NCBI RefSeq assembly: GCF_000831385.1
Contig: NZ_AP014548.1
Location: forward strand, 1,975,779-2,039,778
DNA length: 64,000 bases
Source of the DNA: Nonlabens marinus S1-08
Lineage (GTDB): Bacteria > Bacteroidota > Bacteroidia > Flavobacteriales > Flavobacteriaceae
Reading direction: 5' to 3'
The notes beneath the pieces were generated by a model. It did no database searches. It was not told the DNA's origin and saw nothing but the letters and a program-made list of their open reading frames with translations. The position numbers were made by a program, and so were the translations under genes. How positions within the stretch are numbered: position 1 is the stretch's first letter; the number at the start of each line of letters is the position of its first letter. Shown piece after piece: positions 45,241 to 53,566 of the stretch.

Positions 45241-45275
45241 AACCTAATTATTGCAACGGCGTTGAATTAGGTTTT
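45241..45275 (+). terminator. Leaky terminator or attenuator between curlin genes
   Basis: AACCTAATT (45241-45249) and AATTAGGTT (45265-45273) form a 9-bp stem with an inner CAAC/GTTG stem, followed by only four T. Partial termination here would favour the major curlin over the downstream genes. Confidence 0.55.
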
Positions 45276-45309
45276 AAAATTAATGGCTAATCAAGTAAAC
45301 AATAATATC

Positions 45310-45825
45310 ATGAAACGGATTATTTATTTTTTCATTTTTCAATTGATTGCAATTACTTCATTGGCTCAAACTTACGTCAATGACAAACCCTTATTAAAAA
45401 CAGGATCACCAACAACTGCTAGTGAGCAGCTCAACTTGATTTCAAATGAATCCTTTTATAAAACACCATCTCAATCAGCAGCTGTATCAAGAAACCTGGT
45501 ACTCATAGATCAGGTAGGTGTTAATAATATAGGATTAATATCAACTACTTCAAATGACAGTGAAATCAGCTTGTTTCAATCAGGTACTAACAATCGTGCA
45601 TTCATAGAACTGAATGCTAAAACTATAAGAGAAAATGTAGTTCAAATAGGTAATGATAATTATTTTCAAGATTACAGCATTCATGGGGCTCAACTTCACA
45701 CTGCATCCATTTTTCAAGAAGGGAGTTATAATAAAATTATTAGCACAGGTAAAAACAGCCTTTCAGAAAGAATCGAGATAACTCAAAAAGGAGTGGGAAA
45801 AGAAGCATACATTATCCATAATTAA
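45310..45825 (+). CDS. csgB: Minor curlin / nucleator (CsgB-like)
   Basis: From the ATG at 45310 the product has 171 residues: a signal peptide (I-I-Y-F-F-I-F-Q-L-I-A ending L-A-Q), a variable region, then about five curlin-like units (D-Q-V-G-V-N-N, F-Q-S-G-T-N-N, V-Q-I-G-N-D-N, F-Q-E-G-S-Y-N, T-Q-K-G-V-G-K). Few repeats and position after csgA suggest the nucleator role, though this is inference. An upstream ATG at 45283 lacks a good leader. The stop overlaps the next gene by one base (TAATG). Confidence 0.87.
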   Translation: MKRIIYFFIFQLIAITSLAQTYVNDKPLLKTGSPTTASEQLNLISNESFYKTPSQSAAVSRNLVLIDQVGVNNIGLISTTSNDSEISLFQSGTNNRAFIELNAKTIRENVVQIGNDNYFQDYSIHGAQLHTASIFQEGSYNKIISTGKNSLSERIEITQKGVGKEAYIIHN

Positions 45826-46550
45826 TGAGATATATTCTTTGCATATTTTTATTTTCAATGGGCCTTACTACGGCTCAAGAATCCTTATATAATCAAACTA
45901 TAAAGGCAGAAGTCTTACTGGAAGATCAAGGAGGTTTTTTAAATATCACAGGTATGGCGTCCAACCTGACCAATTCGGACCAAAGCATACGTTATGAACT
46001 CGCAGTTATCAAGAAGGATACTGCAACAAATAATAGTTCTAAAAACAATCAAACAGGAAGAGGAGTTCTAAAGTCAAAATCTCAAGGAATGTTATCTACT
46101 ACAAGCGTCAACCTTAACACTCCTGACATTGTAACCATCATGTTATTAATATATGATGTAGAAGATAAATTGATAGGTAAAGACTTGAAACGAATAGAAC
46201 CGAACACTTTACAACTCAAAAGCGAGCCAAATACATCCTATGATGGTATTGAAATCAGTGGTCTCGTCACTAGAGATATACGTACAGCTCCAGCTCGGAA
46301 ATTTTACGATTATTTTTATAAAGAATATAAAAAATATCGAATTAATGGGTCGAGGGTGGTATCTATAAAAGAGAAATTTGGTCAAGGTAGAAATACTAGA
46401 ATAGAGATTTCAGTCGGGACTGATTTAGTGTATCAGTTTTTTCTAAATCCTAATGATGACTTCATTAAGGAAGTAGGGGATTACAGCTTACGGGTTGTTT
46501 ACCAACACTTTGAAAAATTAAAAGTAATGCAAGCTTCTATTAACAATTAA
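45825..46550 (+). CDS. csgE: CsgE with an N-terminal CsgH-like domain
   Basis: The 241-residue protein has a signal peptide (ending T-T-A-Q) and two domains. Residues ~135-230 align with CsgE: I-S-G-L-V-T-R-D, F-Y-D-Y-F-Y-K-E-Y, I-E-I-S-V-G-T-D-L-V-Y-Q-F-F-L-N-P. Residues ~20-125 look like the Ig-like CsgH chaperone of alphaproteobacteria: Y-E-L-A-V-I-K-K, G-R-G-V-L-K-S-K-S-Q-G, S-T-T-S-V-N-L. CsgE gates the CsgG pore and holds curlin; CsgH inhibits premature amyloid. Fusing the two is not the classical arrangement; the CsgH call is by eye. Confidence 0.87.
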   Translation: MRYILCIFLFSMGLTTAQESLYNQTIKAEVLLEDQGGFLNITGMASNLTNSDQSIRYELAVIKKDTATNNSSKNNQTGRGVLKSKSQGMLSTTSVNLNTPDIVTIMLLIYDVEDKLIGKDLKRIEPNTLQLKSEPNTSYDGIEISGLVTRDIRTAPARKFYDYFYKEYKKYRINGSRVVSIKEKFGQGRNTRIEISVGTDLVYQFFLNPNDDFIKEVGDYSLRVVYQHFEKLKVMQASINN

Positions 46551-46560
46551 ATACTTTATT

Positions 46561-46986
46561 ATGCTCAAAAAAATTACAACATCGCTCCTGTTGTTATTTG
46601 CTCTCTGTTTCACCACAGGTATGAATGCTCAACAATTTAGTTACACTCCTATTAATCCTGCATTTGGAGGTAATACTTTCAATTATCAGTGGCTCATTCA
46701 AAGTGCTGAAGCTCAAAATAAATTTACGGATCCTGATGCTGCAAGTAGACGAGATGAGCTTTCGGACCTTGATTCATTTGCAGATGGACTGAATAGACAA
46801 TTGTTAAGTCAACTTTCTCGAAACTTACTTAATGCTCAGGTCAATTTTGAAAATGGTTTAGAACCAGGTACGTTTAGTTTCGGTAATTTAGAAGTAGAAA
46901 TTCTAGAATCATTAGATGGTCTAGTGGTAAATATACTCGATACCACAACAGGAGATACCACCACTGTAGTTATACCAAATAACTAA
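46561..46986 (+). CDS. csgF: Curli assembly protein CsgF
   Basis: The 141-residue protein has a signal peptide ending M-N-A and the CsgF hallmark P-I-N-P-A-F-G-G-N-T-F-N right after it, then W-L-I-Q-S-A-E-A-Q-N, corresponding to the E. coli region that plugs into the CsgG pore. The tail (V-N-I-L-D-T-T-T-G-D-T-T-T-V-V-I) is beta-rich. It couples the secretion channel to the nucleator at the surface. It starts 10 bp after csgE and ends 2 bp before csgG. Confidence 0.95.
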   Translation: MLKKITTSLLLLFALCFTTGMNAQQFSYTPINPAFGGNTFNYQWLIQSAEAQNKFTDPDAASRRDELSDLDSFADGLNRQLLSQLSRNLLNAQVNFENGLEPGTFSFGNLEVEILESLDGLVVNILDTTTGDTTTVVIPNN

Positions 46987-46988
46987 TT

Positions 46989-48497
46989 ATGCGGTATTTC
47001 AAAAAACTCACAAGATTATTGTGTCTTGTAATTTCATGCGTCTTAATTTCGGGTTGTGGAGCATATTTTAGTCAACCATTGGACACTCAAAATGCTCGCA
47101 TTGGAGAAACTACTGATGCTACCTATACTTTAAGAAATCTTCCCCCACCAATAGCTCCCGCTGTTGTTGGTGTCTATCGATTTGAAGATCAAACAGGTCA
47201 ATTCAAACAAACTGAGAACGGATCTACCTTTAGTAATGCAGTCACTCAAGGCGGAACTACAATTCTTATCAAAGCATTGGAAGATTCCAACTGGTTTACC
47301 ATTATCGAAAGAGAAAACCTTGATAATCTTTTAAATGAGCGAAATATAATTTCTGCCACTCGTAAAGACTACTCCCAACAAACAAACACGCAACAACCAC
47401 CGTTACCTTCCCTACTATATGCAGGGGTTATCATAGAAGGTGGTATTGTTTCTTATGATACTAACGTTCTTACGGGAGGTGTTGGGGCTCGTTATTTTGG
47501 AGCAGGTGGATCTAGTAAATACCGTCAGGATCGAGTAACAGTTTATTTAAGGGCGGTGTTGACCCAAACAGGTCAAGTTATGAAGACGGTCTACGTTTCA
47601 AAATCTATTTATTCACAAGCAGTGGATGCCAGCTTATTTAGATATGTCAATTTTAAACGTTTGCTAGAAGCGGAAACAGGCTTTACGAGAAATGAGCCAG
47701 CCCAATTAGCAGTTACAGAGGCTATTGAAAAAGCTGTCGAAGCATTAATAGTGGAGGGAATTGACGTGGGGCTGTGGTATCCGAAAGGTGGTCAAAATGT
47801 TGCAGATCAGATGCAGCAAAATTATCGAAGTGAAAAAGAAGTAGCTGAGAGAACTGATGTTTACCAGCGTGAACTTCTTGATCGTCGTAGTAAATGGAGG
47901 ATAGATGCAGGTGGAGGTGCCACTTATGCAAACAATGATTTACCTAATCCATATTATGAATATTCCCTCCTAGCTGGAGTAAAATATAACTTCACACCAT
48001 TTTTAGGTCTCTACGGTCAAGGCAGCGGTTATAGAATAAAAAACACAGGAACTCTTAATAGACAATTTGCCAGTACCGATCTCAATCTGGAATTTACAGT
48101 GCTTCCCTATGAAAAGTTTACTCCCATGATATACGCTGGTCCAGGCTTAAATTATGGAGATGGTTTTAATGTGATCGATTTTAAAGCTCAAGCTGGCCTT
48201 TCCTTTGAATATTTAGTATCGCCTAGTATAGGAATAAAAGTCTACGGTGATTATAACGTCGTTTTTTCAGATGAGATGGATCGCATAGTTTCTGGAGTTC
48301 GCGATGATCAATACTACAAATTTGGCGCTGGTATTAATGTATACCTAGGTAAAAGTCAGGCTAAAGAAAATTCACCTAGTTATTTAAAGCGACAACAAAA
48401 GAAAGAGCTAAAACGAGTAAATGAACTTCAATTGAAAAACGACATGGTGATTGATTCGCTTTCGCGGAAGCAAACTAACTCTAATAATCAACTATAA
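46989..48497 (+). CDS. csgG: CsgG secretion channel with C-terminal beta-barrel-like extension
   Basis: The 502-residue protein has a lipobox ending I-S-G-C (Cys23) and a CsgG domain at ~45-275: V-Y-R-F-E-D-Q-T-G-Q-F-K, L-L-N-E-R-N-I-I, G-G-V-G-A-R-Y-F-G, R-L-L-E-A-E-T-G-F-T-x-N-E-P. CsgG is the nonameric outer-membrane curlin pore. After a linker, residues ~305-460 alternate Gly/aromatic strands (Y-N-F-T-P-F-L-G-L-Y-G-Q-G, I-Y-A-G-P-G-L-N-Y) like an outer-membrane barrel. The last 40 residues are Lys-rich and contain a palindrome variant. E. coli CsgG stops after the first part. Confidence 0.93.
   Translation: MRYFKKLTRLLCLVISCVLISGCGAYFSQPLDTQNARIGETTDATYTLRNLPPPIAPAVVGVYRFEDQTGQFKQTENGSTFSNAVTQGGTTILIKALEDSNWFTIIERENLDNLLNERNIISATRKDYSQQTNTQQPPLPSLLYAGVIIEGGIVSYDTNVLTGGVGARYFGAGGSSKYRQDRVTVYLRAVLTQTGQVMKTVYVSKSIYSQAVDASLFRYVNFKRLLEAETGFTRNEPAQLAVTEAIEKAVEALIVEGIDVGLWYPKGGQNVADQMQQNYRSEKEVAERTDVYQRELLDRRSKWRIDAGGGATYANNDLPNPYYEYSLLAGVKYNFTPFLGLYGQGSGYRIKNTGTLNRQFASTDLNLEFTVLPYEKFTPMIYAGPGLNYGDGFNVIDFKAQAGLSFEYLVSPSIGIKVYGDYNVVFSDEMDRIVSGVRDDQYYKFGAGINVYLGKSQAKENSPSYLKRQQKKELKRVNELQLKNDMVIDSLSRKQTNSNNQL
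48455..48474. repeat. Degenerate palindrome at the csgG 3' end
   Basis: TTCGCTTTCGCGGAAGCAAA has two mismatches to the 20-bp form. It is read as S-L-S-R-K. Confidence 0.7.
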
Positions 48498-48499
48498 TC

Positions 48500-49975
48500 A
48501 TGAAGACAATAATCTATTTAATAGTCACTACTTGTTTATTGATAACAGGTTGTACGGAGGAAACCATCATTGTCAACGGTAAAGGAACTATAACCGGGAC
48601 GGTGGTAAAAGATGTCACTTTTGAACCTTTGGCGAATGTGAAAATATCTACGAATCCAAATACTAATACTGTTTTTACTGATGACGAAGGTAAATTCACA
48701 CTGGATGTTGAAAATGGAACCTTTGCTGTAAAAGCGGAGAAGGATGGGTTTCTAGTAAAATTTGAATCTGCAGATGTTGAAACAGATGAGGAAACGACAG
48801 TTGTTTTTGAACTACAAATTTCTACTGCAAATAATAAACCGCCACCATCCCCTACACTTATTTTCCCAGCTGATAAGGCAACAGCAATTGATTTTAACGT
48901 GACGTTTGATTGGGAGTCGATTGATGTAGATGGTGATTCACTTACTTATACTCTACAATTGAGAAACTCTTTAACCAATGAAGTTGAGAACTTTACTGAT
49001 ATTGAAACTAGTGAGTTTGAAACAAATCTTGAATTTGCTACTAAATATTTTTGGCAAGTTACTGCAGATGATGGTATCAACCTACCAGTGAATAGCGTTA
49101 TACAAAGCTTTACCACGACCTCATTTCCATCTAATAGATTTCATGTTGTTCGTAAAGTGGGAGACAATAATGTGATTTACGGTGGTGATGATAATGGCAA
49201 TTTGGTAGCTATAACCTCAGATTCTAAAAACAGTTGGCGACCTAGAGTTAACCGAACGATTTCTAAGATAGCCTTTTTAAGAAATGTAGGAGCTAATGTT
49301 CATGTATTTGTCATGGATACGGACGGTACTGATGTTCAACAGGTAACCAGTTCAATTCCAGTGAATGGCTTCAATCTGGATGAGGTAGATATATCTTGGA
49401 CAAATAATGGAAGTGCCATTTACTATCCATCTCTAGACAAACTCTATCGAATAAATCCCGACGGTGGAGGCTTAACCTTAGTTTATCAAACGAATAATGG
49501 AAATCTTATTACAGAAGTAGACTATAATAATGAAGTTATTGCTTTGAAAACTAATAACTTAAATGGGTATAACGTTAATATTTTTACTATTAACGACTCC
49601 GGAGTAGTCTTAAATACCGTATTATCAGGTGAACCTGGAGCCGCTGGTGGCCTTGAATTGAGCATAGACAACACCAAATTAGTGTATACTAAAGATGTTT
49701 CTGGATTTGAAAATACAGAATACCGCCAACTAGATTCTAGAGTTTTTGTATACTCATTTAATTCTTCCACGAGAGTGGACAGATCCAGCTTGAAACCAAG
49801 TGGCACAAATGATTTAGACGCAAGATTTTCACCAACAGATGCTCAAATTATAGTTACTAATAGGTCTAATGATACTGACAGTGGTGGTAAGGTTCAAATA
49901 TTGAAACCAAACCAAACCACTAATGATGATAGAGAAGACCTTTTTCAAAACTCCTTTATGCCAGACTGGGAATAG
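48500..49975 (+). CDS. Curli-operon lipoprotein with a beta-propeller-like domain
   Basis: The 491-residue protein has a lipobox ending I-T-G-C (Cys18), a carboxypeptidase-regulatory-like domain at ~28-105 (G-T-V-V-K-D, T-D-D-E-G-K-F-T-L), a fibronectin-III-like domain at ~115-205 (A-T-K-Y-F-W-Q-V-T-A-D-D-G), and a C-terminal propeller-like region with PD40/TolB-type repeats (V-F-V-M-D-T-D-G-T-D, R-I-N-P-D-G-G-G, R-F-S-P-T-D-A). It begins 2 bp after csgG and is followed by the operon terminator, so it belongs to the curli unit. Surface tethering or quality control is inference. Confidence 0.85.
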   Translation: MKTIIYLIVTTCLLITGCTEETIIVNGKGTITGTVVKDVTFEPLANVKISTNPNTNTVFTDDEGKFTLDVENGTFAVKAEKDGFLVKFESADVETDEETTVVFELQISTANNKPPPSPTLIFPADKATAIDFNVTFDWESIDVDGDSLTYTLQLRNSLTNEVENFTDIETSEFETNLEFATKYFWQVTADDGINLPVNSVIQSFTTTSFPSNRFHVVRKVGDNNVIYGGDDNGNLVAITSDSKNSWRPRVNRTISKIAFLRNVGANVHVFVMDTDGTDVQQVTSSIPVNGFNLDEVDISWTNNGSAIYYPSLDKLYRINPDGGGLTLVYQTNNGNLITEVDYNNEVIALKTNNLNGYNVNIFTINDSGVVLNTVLSGEPGAAGGLELSIDNTKLVYTKDVSGFENTEYRQLDSRVFVYSFNSSTRVDRSSLKPSGTNDLDARFSPTDAQIIVTNRSNDTDSGGKVQILKPNQTTNDDREDLFQNSFMPDWE

Positions 49976-50117
49976 CATCCTTTTATCTGTGGGAAGGATG
50001 CGTATCCTTTCCTTAAAATTCTAGAAGCTCTGAGCAAGCTTCAATGGAATTAGATATCTGAATATGGTACTTACGCGCATCAATATTACTGGTGCTATTC
50101 CCTTACTGGTACAAAAA

Positions 50118-50160
50118 GAAAGCCAAGCTTGAGATTTAGGGAATCTCGGCTTGGCTTTTA
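50118..50160. terminator. Curli operon terminator
   Basis: An 18-bp stem (AAAGCCAAGCTTGAGATT with AATCTCGGCTTGGCTTT, two mismatches) ends in TTTT, about 140 bp beyond the last curli gene. The rest of the 373-bp gap 49976-50348 between the convergent units is AT-rich and holds no gene I can support. Confidence 0.82.
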
Positions 50161-50348
50161 TTATTCTAAATATATTTTCAAATATAAGTACATACAATTA
50201 CTTTAATCGCAAAATCAAATAAATTAACCTTTATATGTGTGTTTAATCGGTTTATCGATCGTTTAAAGGGGTAAAAAGAATGTATTGACAACCTTTGAGA
50301 TTAAATAACTAATCAAATGAGCGCAAAATTATTTGCTAATTATACTTT

Positions 50349-51881
50349 CTACTCCAAATCCACACTCTCATAAGCACCTGCATCGGGTTCATTTGACCTG
50401 ATAGTGCCTTGAATATCAGTTCTGGTTGCGGTAGCTAGATTGCCTAATGCATTTGCAGCACTTTCAGTATCAATGCGCAACAAATCAGACTGGGGATTTT
50501 CAAAAAATGGATTCTCGTTCAGTTTTACATTTTCATACAACTGTGTGTTAGTAAAGTCATACAACCCATTACCTACAAAATCGTTGAATCGGTCATTAAA
50601 TCGCAAGAGTGTATTTTCCATTTTAAAATTGAACTCCACGCCTTCTGCAGCTCTCAAGCTTAATTCTAGATCTCTATCACCATAAATGATGCAATTGGTA
50701 AACAATGCTTGATTTAAAGGTTCTGTAAGGTTGGTATTAGGGAACGCATTGGATAGTATCAATGTGGGATCCTGACGGAAGCCTTTATTCCAGTAATTAG
50801 TGATTGTGCAATTGTTAAACCTATACGAACCTCCTAAGCGCACAACAAGGGAAGATTGTCCAGCATTATTGATTATTAAATTTTCAGCCTCAATATCTGC
50901 TGTTGTAGCGAGTAATCCTATGTTTGAAGAATTGTAAATTTCAGAATTATCTATTTGTAGGGTGGCACCATTGGAATCTGGATTTTGATTGTCCATAATA
51001 ATTCCTATGCTGGCATTTTTTATCGTCGTGTGGGAGATTTTATGATTTTTACTACCACTCGTGAGCCAAATACCAAACCATTGACCTGCTACATCATCGA
51101 AACCTGGTTCTAATCGGTCGCCTTCTAAAATCACCTGATTTTCCATGGTTTCAGTAGTGGATGCCATTCCGTTGATTTGTAGGGAAGCTTCGTTGGCTGC
51201 TATAATCCCACTTTGGGAATGAAAAAACAATCGGGCTCCAGGTTCAATCGAGAGCGTTTTTTCAGGTGGTATGCCAGCAAAGCCATAGATCACATAAGGT
51301 TTTTCTTTCGTGAAAACGAGCTCCTGATCATTTAGGAAAAATCCAGAGATGCGCACCTCGTTATTTTCTCCGTCTGTTCCTAAAAGTAAGGTCTCTTCGA
51401 TACCATTAGCATCCCGTTCTGGAAACAGGAATACCGCGTCCTTGACTAAGGTGACCAGTCGTACTTGCTGCAAATTAGCACCGCTATCAAACTCAATGAC
51501 ATCTTCATATACAAACTGATTGGCATTGGAGAAATCAGCGATATTGATTGTAGTTTCTATAAATACGTAGAGCGAGTCGTTAGCCAGCAGTTCTACATTC
51601 TCAAATAGTTGTCCTGGCACACCATCCACTGCTAGACGGTATTTAGAATCATTACCACGAGCCAGGCCTACCGTAGGAATCATAATGTCTTGATTGCTGT
51701 TATTATAAACCTTGAAAGTACGCGTGCTACTGCCTATGGTGCTGAAAACTGTATCTAGGAACACCGTATCCTGAGAGAAACCTAATTTTCCTGTACTATC
51801 TGAGAATTCAAAATCGTTGCGGCAGGAGGACATACTGATGACCACGACACCTAATACTATACTATATAGGAAATTCTTCAT
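50349..51881 (-). CDS. Lipoprotein with right-handed beta-helix-like region
   Basis: The 510-residue protein has a lipobox ending M-S-S-C (Cys20). Residues ~30-200 look like a beta-sandwich. From about 205 to 440 repeated short strands (I-E-P-G-A-R-L-F-F, I-I-A-A-N-E-A-S-L-Q-I-N-G, T-L-Q-I-D-N-S-E-I-Y, F-N-N-C-T-I-T-N) form a parallel beta-helix typical of carbohydrate-binding or adhesive proteins. No catalytic site was spotted. It overlaps the thioesterase stop by one base, third in the operon. Confidence 0.8.
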   Translation of the reverse strand: MKNFLYSIVLGVVVISMSSCRNDFEFSDSTGKLGFSQDTVFLDTVFSTIGSSTRTFKVYNNSNQDIMIPTVGLARGNDSKYRLAVDGVPGQLFENVELLANDSLYVFIETTINIADFSNANQFVYEDVIEFDSGANLQQVRLVTLVKDAVFLFPERDANGIEETLLLGTDGENNEVRISGFFLNDQELVFTKEKPYVIYGFAGIPPEKTLSIEPGARLFFHSQSGIIAANEASLQINGMASTTETMENQVILEGDRLEPGFDDVAGQWFGIWLTSGSKNHKISHTTIKNASIGIIMDNQNPDSNGATLQIDNSEIYNSSNIGLLATTADIEAENLIINNAGQSSLVVRLGGSYRFNNCTITNYWNKGFRQDPTLILSNAFPNTNLTEPLNQALFTNCIIYGDRDLELSLRAAEGVEFNFKMENTLLRFNDRFNDFVGNGLYDFTNTQLYENVKLNENPFFENPQSDLLRIDTESAANALGNLATATRTDIQGTIRSNEPDAGAYESVDLE

Positions 51882-52285
51882 TAAGTGATTTCAAAAAGAT
51901 CCCTTAACTCTTGAGAAATACGCACTGGTTTTCCTGCTTTGTCGATGGCGCACCAGTCAGATGTTGTTTTAGCAAGCAAGGTCATGGTTTCTTTATTATA
52001 AATTTCAATAAAACGTTCATACCTCACGTTTGTTGCTCGCCCTACTTGGGTTCTTATTAAGATAGGATCGCCTAGCATGGCGGATTGTTTGTACTCAATA
52101 CAATGCTTGATCATTACCCAGTCATAGGTTTGAAGTAATTCTTTTGATGCAGCAGTCGTCCAGTGTTCCATGGCTATATCATTAGCCCATTGCACATAAA
52201 CGACATTATTAACGTGATCCAAGTAGTCGATCTCGTTTTTGGCTACAGTCCGGGTCATTTCAAATATGGGTAAGTGGTCGTTCAT
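51881..52285 (-). CDS. Hotdog-fold acyl-CoA thioesterase (4HBT type)
   Basis: The 134-residue protein has E-I-D-Y-L-D-H-V-N-N-V-V-Y near residue 18, where Asp is the catalytic residue of the YbgC/FcbC group (D-x-x-G-H-V-N-N-x-x-Y, here Asp replaces the Gly position), and E-R-F-I-E-I-Y-N near residue 90. It hydrolyses acyl-CoA thioesters. Both flanking genes overlap it by one base (TAATG), fixing it in a three-gene operon with the cyclotransferase. Confidence 0.88.
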   Translation of the reverse strand: MNDHLPIFEMTRTVAKNEIDYLDHVNNVVYVQWANDIAMEHWTTAASKELLQTYDWVMIKHCIEYKQSAMLGDPILIRTQVGRATNVRYERFIEIYNKETMTLLAKTTSDWCAIDKAGKPVRISQELRDLFEIT

Positions 52286-53334
52286 TACTGGGTAACTTCT
52301 ATCTCAAACATTTTAGGCCAGCGCTTTCCGGTCACAAAAAGACGGTTGGAGACTTTGTCGTAGGCAATGCCGTTCAATACATTATCTTCTTTATCCCAGT
52401 TCGGAATTTGATTTTTGAGGTCTTTCAAATCAATAGCAGCCTCTAACGCACCGGTTGCAGGATCTACAATCATAATGGCGTTCTCCTGATAAATGTTGGC
52501 ATATATTTTCCCGTTGACCCATTCTAATTCGTTAATCTGAGTCAAAGATTTTCCTTTAGATACAATTTGAATGTATTCCAATTCTTCAAATGTGTTTGGG
52601 TCTAACTTCCAAATCTTATCAGTACCATCGCTCTTGTATAAAAACTCGCCATCATTACATAAACCCCAGCCTTCTTTACTGCTGCTGCCATATTTGAATT
52701 GGCCGGTTTGATTTAAGTCTAAGTCATATATATATCCAAAACGCCCGCGCCAGGTCAATTGATAGATGTTATTATTGAGAATGGTCAAACCTTCTGCAAA
52801 AACAGTATCAGGTAATTCCTTTTCCTTTAATACGATACCTGTTTCAGCCTCGGTAATACGAATACTAGACTCCCCATATTGCCCAGCACTCTCATACAAC
52901 TTCCCTTCATGAAATTCTAATCCTTGGGTGTATACATTTGAATGTGGGTAGGTGTTGACAATCGTATAGTTGAGGATCTTCGGCGCTACCGGATTTTTTA
53001 AATTGATAGAGGTAGCCGCAGTGGTTACCATTCCATTGTGGTAAACTTTTACCTTGTACGTTAGGTCGCCATAAGGTTGGTTTTTTAGCTTTCGCGAAAG
53101 CGTGATTCCCTCAACATCATCTAATCGACGGGCATTTTGCGTCCATACAACGCTATCTACACCAATAGATCCATCGTCGATCAAAGAAATTTGGACCGTG
53201 TCGTCCTCATTCCAATCACTTTTATCGTTAGTAATCTCTAACGTATAATTATTTTTAAATTCATCAATATCTGATGTACAGCTTGATAATGAGAGTACTA
53301 CAACCCCTATAAAAATGGCGTTTTTCAAATTCAT
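52285..53334 (-). CDS. Glutaminyl-peptide cyclotransferase-like lipoprotein
   Basis: From the ATG at 53334 the product has 349 residues: a lipobox ending L-S-S-C, an N-terminal beta domain (residues ~30-110), then the glutamine cyclotransferase propeller: Y-T-Q-G-L-E-F-H-E-G-K-L-Y-E-S, W-G-L-C-N-D-G, I-N-E-L-E-W-V-N-G-K-I-Y-A-N and L-N-G-I-A-Y-D. It converts N-terminal Gln to pyroglutamate. The palindrome at 53087 encodes L-S-R-K near the domain junction. The upstream frame to 53427 overlaps the SRP RNA promoter and is rejected. Confidence 0.92.
   Translation of the reverse strand: MNLKNAIFIGVVVLSLSSCTSDIDEFKNNYTLEITNDKSDWNEDDTVQISLIDDGSIGVDSVVWTQNARRLDDVEGITLSRKLKNQPYGDLTYKVKVYHNGMVTTAATSINLKNPVAPKILNYTIVNTYPHSNVYTQGLEFHEGKLYESAGQYGESSIRITEAETGIVLKEKELPDTVFAEGLTILNNNIYQLTWRGRFGYIYDLDLNQTGQFKYGSSSKEGWGLCNDGEFLYKSDGTDKIWKLDPNTFEELEYIQIVSKGKSLTQINELEWVNGKIYANIYQENAIMIVDPATGALEAAIDLKDLKNQIPNWDKEDNVLNGIAYDKVSNRLFVTGKRWPKMFEIEVTQ
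53087..53102. repeat. Palindrome copy inside the glutaminyl cyclase gene
   Basis: AGCTTTCGCGAAAGCG, one base off the 16-mer; read as L-S-R-K. Confidence 0.92.
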
Positions 53335-53386
53335 GAGTATCTTTTCTAAAGTTGAAATATAGTAAGAAAAAAGCGGCATGAAAACC

Positions 53387-53417
53387 TTTGGAGGTCTGAA
53401 ACTAGACCTTATATTTG
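53387..53417 (+). promoter_or_regulatory. SRP RNA promoter
   Basis: TTTG (53387-53390), 19 bp, then TATATTTG (53410-53417) exactly match the Bacteroidota consensus. The SRP RNA begins a few bases later. Confidence 0.85.
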
Positions 53418-53420
53418 CAC

Positions 53421-53521
53421 CGGGCAAGTCCTACACAACCAGCTCCTGCTGAACTCCTCCAGGGCGGGAACGCAGCAAAGGTAAGCGGTCGTAGCGGTGT
53501 GATGTAGGTAGCTTGCCTTTT
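53421..53521 (+). ncRNA. ffs: Small signal recognition particle RNA (4.5S-type)
   Basis: The segment contains the conserved SRP domain IV loop: CTCCTCCAGGGCGGGAA, CGCAGCAAAGGTAAGCGG. The ends pair (GGCAAG at 53423-53428 with CTTGCC at 53512-53517; CCTACA with TGTAGG inside) and a run of seven T follows, serving as terminator. It is the RNA scaffold on which Ffh binds nascent membrane proteins. It is transcribed divergently from the glutaminyl cyclase operon by its own promoter. Confidence 0.95.
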
Positions 53522-53566
53522 TTTGTGCGCTATACTCAAGTTTAACTATCTGATATTTAAACGTTT

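Noticed and set aside
53335..53427. N-terminal extension of the glutaminyl cyclase frame
   Set aside because: It covers the SRP RNA promoter and lacks a leader; the ATG at 53334 begins a lipoprotein signal.
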